Origin: an uncultured Litoreibacter sp.
GTDB taxonomy: Bacteria; Pseudomonadota; Alphaproteobacteria; Rhodobacterales; Rhodobacteraceae
Direction: 5' to 3'
Assembly (NCBI GenBank): GCA_937928335.1
Contig: CALFWN010000131.1
Span: forward strand, 1 to 10,920
DNA: 10,920 bases
Part shown: one piece after another, positions 7,307 to 10,920 of the stretch
Layout: each line of letters opens with the position of its first letter
How positions within the stretch are numbered: the first letter of the stretch is position 1
The notes under the pieces: generated by a model
Database searches by the model: none
Told to the model about the DNA's origin: nothing
Seen by the model: only the letters and a program-made list of their open reading frames with translations
Translations under genes and position numbers: made by a program

Positions 7307-8146
7307 ATGTCAAAAGCCCAGTCAAACGCCCAGCTTGAGACCGCCATCGAAGCCGCCTGGGAAGGCCGCGACGCGATCACCTCTGCCACCACAGGCGAGA
7401 CGCGTGAGGCCATCGAAGACACGCTCAATGCGCTTGATGGCGGCACGTTGCGGGTGGCTGAAAAGCAGGAAGACGGCAGCTGGCATGTGAACCAATGGGC
7501 CAAGAAAGCGGTGCTTCTGGGCTTCCGCATCAAGGATATGGAACAGCATGAAGGCGGGCCGCAAGGCGCGGGCTGGTGGGACAAGGTTGACAGCAAGTTC
7601 AAGGGCTGGGGCGACAATCAGTGGAAAGCCGCAGGCTTTCGCGCCGTGCCCAATTGCGTGGTGCGCAAATCGGCCTTTATCGCGCCGGGCGTGGTGCTGA
7701 TGCCGTCCTTCGTGAACCTTGGCGCATATGTCGATGAGGGCACGATGGTCGACACATGGGCCACCGTCGGCTCCTGCGCGCAGATCGGCAAGAACGTGCA
7801 TCTGTCAGGCGGTGTGGGTATCGGCGGTGTGCTTGAGCCCATGCAGGCCGGCCCCACGATCATCGAGGATAATTGCTTCATCGGGGCCCGCTCCGAGGTG
7901 GTTGAGGGCTGCATCGTGCGCGAGGGCTCGGTGCTGGGCATGGGTGTGTTTATCGGCCAGTCCACCAAGATCGTCGACCGCGAGACGGGCGAGGTCATGT
8001 ATGGCGAGGTGCCGCCCTATTCCGTGGTTGTCGCGGGCTCCATGCCGTCGAAAAACGGTGTGAACCTCTATTGCGCGGTGATCGTAAAGCGGGTCGATGC
8101 GAAGACGCGCTCGAAAACCGGGATCAACGACCTGCTGCGTGACTAG
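7307..8146 (+). CDS. dapD: 2,3,4,5-tetrahydropyridine-2,6-dicarboxylate N-succinyltransferase DapD
   Basis: A 279-residue enzyme (E. coli DapD: 274) that transfers succinyl from succinyl-CoA to tetrahydrodipicolinate in the succinylase branch of lysine and meso-diaminopimelate synthesis. It acts as a cytosolic trimer. An N-terminal helical domain (1-110) contains [11 protein letters not shown] and [13 protein letters not shown] left-handed beta-helix of hexapeptide repeats follows (about 120-230: [66 protein letters not shown]). The C-terminal strand domain is [17 protein letters not shown] through GINDLLRD. All blocks match DapD closely. The ATG at 7307 is preceded by GAAGGA (7291-7296); a TTG at 7289 is in frame but gives a non-homologous extension. 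dapE is not visible in the window. Identification is certain. Confidence 0.98.
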   Translation: MSKAQSNAQLETAIEAAWEGRDAITSATTGETREAIEDTLNALDGGTLRVAEKQEDGSWHVNQWAKKAVLLGFRIKDMEQHEGGPQGAGWWDKVDSKFKGWGDNQWKAAGFRAVPNCVVRKSAFIAPGVVLMPSFVNLGAYVDEGTMVDTWATVGSCAQIGKNVHLSGGVGIGGVLEPMQAGPTIIEDNCFIGARSEVVEGCIVREGSVLGMGVFIGQSTKIVDRETGEVMYGEVPPYSVVVAGSMPSKNGVNLYCAVIVKRVDAKTRSKTGINDLLRD

Positions 8147-8159
8147 GGCCTCGCGCTGC

Positions 8160-8177
8160 CCCCGGGCCTAGCCGGGG
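8160..8177. terminator. GC-rich hairpin between convergent dapD and the channel gene
   Basis: CCCCGG (8160-8165) pairs with CCGGGG (8172-8177) around a 6-nt GCCTAG loop, in the 52-bp gap between the two convergent stops. There is no T tract on either side, so function as an intrinsic terminator is uncertain. Confidence 0.3.
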
Positions 8178-8198
8178 CCATATGGCAGGCGCGGCGGG

Positions 8199-9257
8199 CT
8201 AGTTGCCCGTGCCAAACCATTTCGCGCGCAAGGCGCTGTAGCGGCCATCTTCGCGTAGCCGCAGCAAGCCTTGGTTGATCTGTTCGCGCAACGGGCTGCC
8301 GGTGGGCAGGGCCATTCCGTAATTCTCCGGCTTGAACACCCGTGGCACCATGCGGGCAATGCCGTTGCCGCGCGTGGATGCGTAATAAGACAGGATCGGG
8401 CCGTCGAAGAACACGGCATCCAGCGCGCTGTCCTCAAAATCCTGCAGCATCAGGTCGAGCCCGTCATAGGAGATCGACGCGATCTCGCGCTGCTCAAGAA
8501 ACTGCTCTGCGGTTGAGCCGGCGATGGTGCCTACGCGCCGCCCGTCCAGATCATTGATGGATTCGACACTGTTTTGCAGCGCGTCCACGGTCATTGCTGC
8601 GGTGATCTTGGCCACGAAGACCGACACCAGAAAGAGGCTGGCAAAGACCAGCATGACGGCGAAAACCCGACCGGGGCGGGAGATCGGCATACGTTCCTCA
8701 AAACCGCCATTGACCACCAGATTGAGCGCCCACCAGAAAGACGGGAACAGCGCGTCCTTGGCATCACGGTCAAAGAAGGGCTGGCGGCGGCGCTCGAACA
8801 CCCACATCAACATGCCACCGCCAAAAAGCAGCCCGATGGCCAGCAGCATGGCGATGGCAATGTCGCGGGTCAGAAGCGCGTTGAAGATCGAGCCGGACGT
8901 ATCGTCAAACGGCAGCATGATCTGCAACCCGCTGTCAAAAATAGGCAAGGAGAAGTCCATGATCGCCTCGCGCTCCGCCGTGATGGAGATATTGGCGATG
9001 GCCCCGTCCACCTGCCGGGCGACAACCAGATCCAGCATGTCCCGAAAACTTTCAGTGCGCACGAAATCTGTCTGCAAGCCAAGATCTGCGGCCAGCATGG
9101 ACCACAGCTCGATGCTGAAGCCGACGCTCTGGTTGTTTTCTTCCATCGAAAACGGCGCGCGGGTGACGGTGGATATGGTGATGGAGTCACTTTGCGCCGC
9201 GACGGGATGCGCCCAAGGCAACAGCCCCAGCATGGCCAGAAAAAACAGTCGGTACAT
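8199..9257 (-). CDS. Prokaryotic ionotropic glutamate-receptor-like (GluR0-type) ligand-gated channel
   Basis: A 352-residue protein. Residues 1-21 are a signal peptide (AQ at the cleavage site). Residues ~25-125 are the first half (S1) of a periplasmic solute-binding type 3 domain with SITAEREAIMDFSLPIF; Arg96 is placed like the residue that binds the ligand alpha-carboxylate. Next come membrane helix 1 (~133-153), a re-entrant pore loop (~170-190, FWWALNLVVNGGFEERMP) and membrane helix 2 (~197-222). The second lobe half (S2, ~228-350) contains DLDGRRVGTIAGSTAEQFL and DAVFFDGPI, with Asp285 likely contacting the ligand amino group. This S1-M1-P-M2-S2 order is that of bacterial GluR0, so an amino-acid-gated inner-membrane ion channel is expected; automated annotation would probably call it a 'transporter substrate-binding' protein. 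The K+ filter TVGYGD is absent. An AAGGG element precedes the ATG at 9257. Confidence 0.85.
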   Translation of the reverse strand: MYRLFFLAMLGLLPWAHPVAAQSDSITISTVTRAPFSMEENNQSVGFSIELWSMLAADLGLQTDFVRTESFRDMLDLVVARQVDGAIANISITAEREAIMDFSLPIFDSGLQIMLPFDDTSGSIFNALLTRDIAIAMLLAIGLLFGGGMLMWVFERRRQPFFDRDAKDALFPSFWWALNLVVNGGFEERMPISRPGRVFAVMLVFASLFLVSVFVAKITAAMTVDALQNSVESINDLDGRRVGTIAGSTAEQFLEQREIASISYDGLDLMLQDFEDSALDAVFFDGPILSYYASTRGNGIARMVPRVFKPENYGMALPTGSPLREQINQGLLRLREDGRYSALRAKWFGTGN

Positions 9258-9290
9258 TTGTGGATCACCCTTCCCCCGGATCGTCGCGCC

Positions 9291-9319
9291 TACCTATCTG
9301 CTTGCGTGGCGTGGCTCAA
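9291..9319 (-). promoter_or_regulatory. Candidate promoter of the GluR-like channel gene
   Basis: On the minus strand, TTGAGC (9319-9314) and TAGGTA (9296-9291) are separated by 17 bp, about 34 bp upstream of the ATG at 9257. Weak consensus match, assigned by eye. Confidence 0.25.
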
Positions 9320-9324
9320 TGCGT

Positions 9325-9353
9325 TTGACACGTCATACGCAAAACCTTGCAAA
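9325..9353 (+). promoter_or_regulatory. Candidate promoter of the conserved 133-aa gene
   Basis: A perfect TTGACA (9325-9330) with a poor -10 (TGCAAA, 9348-9353) at 17-bp spacing. Transcription would start only a few bases before the ATG at 9367, giving a very short leader. Low confidence because of the poor -10. Confidence 0.25.
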
Positions 9354-9366
9354 CGCCGGAGCGGAT

Positions 9367-9768
9367 ATGCCCAAAACTGAAAGCAAGCATCAGGTTTACA
9401 CCCTTTTGGTACAGCTGGGTCGCAGTCCCGAGGACGGGATGCCGGAAGGGGCCTCGGGTGCGGCGATGGTCTGCTACTCCACCGGCATTGACGAGGCGGA
9501 GGCCGTGCGCGAATGCGTCGCCCTGCTCAAACGCGCCGGGCTTTCGCCCCTTGATGTCACAGGCTATGGCAGCCTTGAGGAGCGTCTGGCCGAAGGCCAT
9601 GACATCCCCGAGGAAGAACGCGATCTCATGCAGCGGGCGCTGGATGAGAATTCGGTCATCGTGGCACAGACCACGACCTTATATGATGAGGATGGTGACG
9701 GGGATGGCGCAAAAGCCCCTCGCCAGCGCAAAGCCGCCGGGCCGAAGCAGGGCGGCAAGAAAACCTAG
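9367..9768 (+). CDS. Conserved protein of unknown function (rhodobacterial type)
   Basis: A 133-residue cytosolic protein with no signal peptide or membrane span. Residues ~8-105 look like a compact alpha/beta domain (QVYTLLVQLGRSPEDGMPEG, AAMVCYSTGIDEAEAVRECVALLKRAGLSPLDVTGYGSLEERL). Similar short proteins are, to my recollection, widespread in Rhodobacterales without assigned function. The tail is unusual: an acidic DEDGDGDG run (107-114) that fits a DxDxDG calcium-loop pattern, directly followed by a lysine/arginine-rich end (PRQRKAAGPKQGGKK), probably disordered. I chose the ATG at 9367 because GGAG lies 5-6 nt upstream and the conserved sequence begins there. The frame stays open far upstream, but that part is antisense to the channel gene and not credible. 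Divergent from the channel gene; its stop overlaps that of the Hint gene. No function is proposed. Confidence 0.8.
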   Translation: MPKTESKHQVYTLLVQLGRSPEDGMPEGASGAAMVCYSTGIDEAEAVRECVALLKRAGLSPLDVTGYGSLEERLAEGHDIPEEERDLMQRALDENSVIVAQTTTLYDEDGDGDGAKAPRQRKAAGPKQGGKKT

Positions 9769-10427
9769 CTTTGGTAGCCGGATTTATGTTCCGCCGCGAA
9801 GCAGCGGGCTTCTTCCTGAGACAGGACCTTGCCAATGGATTGGCCTGATTTCGGCATCGTTTCCACGGCACATTTTCCGATACTCAGCGCTGCCGCCTTG
9901 TCCAGTTGCACCTGGTAGAGATTCGTGTTCGGGGCCATTTCCCAATGCTGCGCCTTGCGGTTGTCTTTCAGGGCCCAGACGGGGACCAGAACCGTCTCTG
10001 CACCGAAAAGATATTCGGCAATATCTGAGGTTACGGCAATGTGGTGGTCGGGGCCTGCGACAAGATCCTGATTCAGCCCATAATAGGGCGCACGGATGCA
10101 AATCGCTGTCTTGGCGGTCGGGGTTTTCAGAATATGGCGCACGGTGACCTTTGCCCCTGAGGGATCAAGCACCAGATCGCCGGGTCTGAGATCCTGAATC
10201 GCGACCTGACCCGTTGGTGTTGCCACCCGCGTACTGCCCAAAAGCCCCGTTTCCGGGCGCGCTTGCGGCATATCGTTGGTGTTGGCGTGGTCGAGGCCCG
10301 GTGCGCCATACGAGGTTTGGGTGCCGTTGACCTGCGCAAGGCTGGATTTGATCCCGGATGACAACAGATCAGCCCGGCCCAAAAAGCCGAGTTTGCTGCC
10401 GATCTGGATCGTAATACGGGTCATCAT
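9765..10427 (-). CDS. Hint-domain (Hedgehog/intein, Hint_2-like) protein lacking the catalytic cysteine
   Basis: A 220-residue protein. An N-terminal region of about 60 residues (MMTRITIQIGSKLGF...) has no recognisable domain and no clear signal peptide. A Hint-like domain follows: GLLGSTRVATPTGQVAIQDLRPGDLVLDPSG (from residue 61, discussed in parts) corresponds to the CFxxGTxIxTPxGxxxVExLxxGDxV start of Hint_2 modules. GPDHHIAV (125-132) is the xPxHxxxV element, and AEYLFGAETVLVPVWAL resembles the end of rhodobacterial Hint modules. The position of the nucleophilic Cys is Gly61, so self-cleavage as in inteins or Hedgehog is unlikely. Later cysteines (186, 209) are not in the nucleophile position. 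AGGAAGA lies about 5 nt before the double ATG at 10427/10424; the second ATG is an equal alternative. Hint proteins of this type are common in Rhodobacterales, often secreted or attached to calcium-binding repeats; this one has neither. Confidence 0.75.
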   Translation of the reverse strand: MMTRITIQIGSKLGFLGRADLLSSGIKSSLAQVNGTQTSYGAPGLDHANTNDMPQARPETGLLGSTRVATPTGQVAIQDLRPGDLVLDPSGAKVTVRHILKTPTAKTAICIRAPYYGLNQDLVAGPDHHIAVTSDIAEYLFGAETVLVPVWALKDNRKAQHWEMAPNTNLYQVQLDKAAALSIGKCAVETMPKSGQSIGKVLSQEEARCFAAEHKSGYQS

Positions 10428-10684
10428 TGATCTTCCTGAAACGAGCGGTGAGTGTCGCTCGCGTGTGAAGAATTAGGCAAAAAACGTAGCCAATTCGTGA
10501 ATGCGGAGGGGCGATTTGTAGCTAATTTTAAGACGATGCTGCCCAATTCCCGCAGCAAACCCGCCCAAATGTGGCGCAGACAGCCGAAAGGCCGCCCGAA
10601 AGGCGTATGTCCATCTGCTGTGATCAGCGGTGCCGCTGCCATATTTGCCTCCGTGGCCATAAGGCAGACGCGCATGACCGACGG

Positions 10685-10703
10685 CCCCTTTTTCGGGGGT
10701 TTT
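10685..10703 (+). terminator. Possible intrinsic terminator in the intergenic region
   Basis: CCCC (10685-10688), loop TTTTTC, GGGGG (10695-10699), then TTTT (10700-10703). The stem is only 4 bp of G-C. No + strand gene precedes it nearby, so it would end an unrecognised short transcript or act within a leader; it could also be chance. Confidence 0.25.
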
Positions 10704-10836
10704 CTGCGGCGTGATCAATTTCGCTCTTGCGGCCCTTTGCGTGCCGCATACCCTGCCTCGGGCTTATTTATTGTGGATAATTATTGTGTTACCGAGCCTC
10801 AAAGGAAGCTTTGCTTGCGGGCAGCTGCCATATCCG

Positions 10837-10856
10837 GACGCTATTGCGTCTTTTTT
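10837..10856 (+). terminator. U-tract hairpin (terminator or attenuator) before the gene at 10910
   Basis: GACGC (10837-10841), loop TATT, GCGTC (10846-10850), then six T (10851-10856): an intrinsic-terminator layout with a short stem. It ends 53 bp before the start codon at 10910 and lies inside a longer complementary pair, CTTGCGG (10814-10820) with CCGCAAG (10858-10864). It may therefore be part of an attenuator-like switch or the 3' end of a small RNA. Confidence 0.45.
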
Positions 10857-10909
10857 GCCGCAAGGGTTTCTTGCGGTGATCTGGTCCATTTTCGTGCGAA
10901 GGAGCACCC

Positions 10910-10920
10910 ATGACACAGCC
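10910..10920 (+). CDS. Start of an unidentified gene (3' part outside window)
   Basis: ATG at 10910 reads Met-Thr-Gln and then leaves the window. It is preceded by a perfect AAGGAG (10899-10904) at 5-nt spacing, which makes it a credible start. Three codons do not allow identification. The structured leader upstream suggests regulated expression. Confidence 0.6.

Larger units (their letters stand above)
10428..10909. other. 482-bp intergenic region with several hairpins, no convincing gene
   Basis: No reading frame here has protein-like composition or a good ribosome-binding site. Visible elements from left to right are: inverted repeat CGAGCG-CGCTCG (10442-10461); a near-tandem CCGAAAGGC repeated 12 bp apart (10584-10592, 10596-10604); a small GCTG-TGAT-CAGC hairpin (10616-10627); a CCCC-TTTTTC-GGGGG-TTTT terminator-like element (10685-10703); an A/T-rich patch with direct repeats TTATTGTG (10768-10775, 10781-10788) and a DnaA-box match; palindrome GGCAGCTGCC (10820-10829); and a U-tract hairpin (10837-10856). 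The region is divergent: it should hold promoters for the Hint gene (-) and the gene starting at 10910 (+). Confidence 0.6.

Noticed and set aside
8524..9366. Long + strand open frame upstream of the 133-aa gene
   Set aside because: It is antisense to the well-supported channel gene. Its translation is Ser/Arg/Lys/Met-rich with no protein character until about 9367, where the real gene begins.
10584..10604. CRISPR or tandem repeat array
   Set aside because: Only two 9-bp copies of CCGAAAGGC, 12 bp apart, with no spacer structure or further units.
10428..10909. Replication origin
   Set aside because: Only one perfect DnaA box is present, with no box cluster, no unwinding-element repeats and no origin-associated genes nearby.
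10452..10913. 153-codon + strand open frame across the right intergenic region
   Set aside because: Composition is not protein-like, it has no ribosome-binding site, it crosses two terminator-like hairpins, and it runs into the start of the credible gene at 10910.

Overview
The window looks like a chromosomal segment of an alphaproteobacterium of the Rhodobacterales (roseobacter type). The basis is the high GC content, the use of GTG starts, and the sequence style of the DapD, periplasmic MsrA, LOG-family and Hint_2-type proteins. This is inference from protein character, not from a marker gene. There are no tRNA or rRNA genes, insertion sequences, CRISPR arrays or obvious mobile elements.

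Layout: (1) 1-1875, + strand: the C-terminal part of a YjgN/DUF898 membrane protein (cut by the window edge), followed 3 bp later by a membrane-anchored M48 metalloprotease. (2) 1962-2600, + strand: an exported MsrA, convergent with (3) yggT (2634-2921, - strand), with a strong hairpin between their ends. (4) 3207-6375, + strand: a tightly overlapping three-gene operon made of a UMF1/Atg22-like MFS permease, a MepA-like murein endopeptidase lipoprotein and a secreted phytase-like/esterase-like protein. (5) 6380-7216, - strand: a LOG-family phosphoribohydrolase, divergent from (6) dapD (7307-8146, + strand). (7) 8199-9257, - strand: a prokaryotic ionotropic glutamate-receptor-like channel, divergent from (8) a conserved 133-aa protein of unknown function (9367-9768, + strand). 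(9) 9765-10427, - strand: a Hint-domain protein lacking the expected catalytic cysteine. It shares a palindromic CTAG stop with the preceding gene. (10) 10428-10909: about 480 bp of structured non-coding DNA leading to a new + strand gene whose first codons (10910-10920) end the window.

Most of the region is housekeeping or envelope function: lysine and diaminopimelate synthesis (dapD), murein hydrolysis (mepA), envelope protein repair and proteolysis (msrA, M48), and small-molecule transport. DapD makes a precursor of the meso-DAP found in the cross-links that MepA cleaves, but the two genes are not in one operon.

The items most worth a second look are the GluR-like channel, the Hint protein and the leader at the right end. 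The channel's pore loop has no K+-channel TVGYGD filter and aligns without gaps with the NMDA-receptor N-site region. The Hint protein appears unable to carry out autoprocessing. The leader combines a DnaA-box-like site, a U-tract hairpin and a long-range complementary stem just before a start codon. I see no clear multi-gene defence or otherwise undescribed system here.
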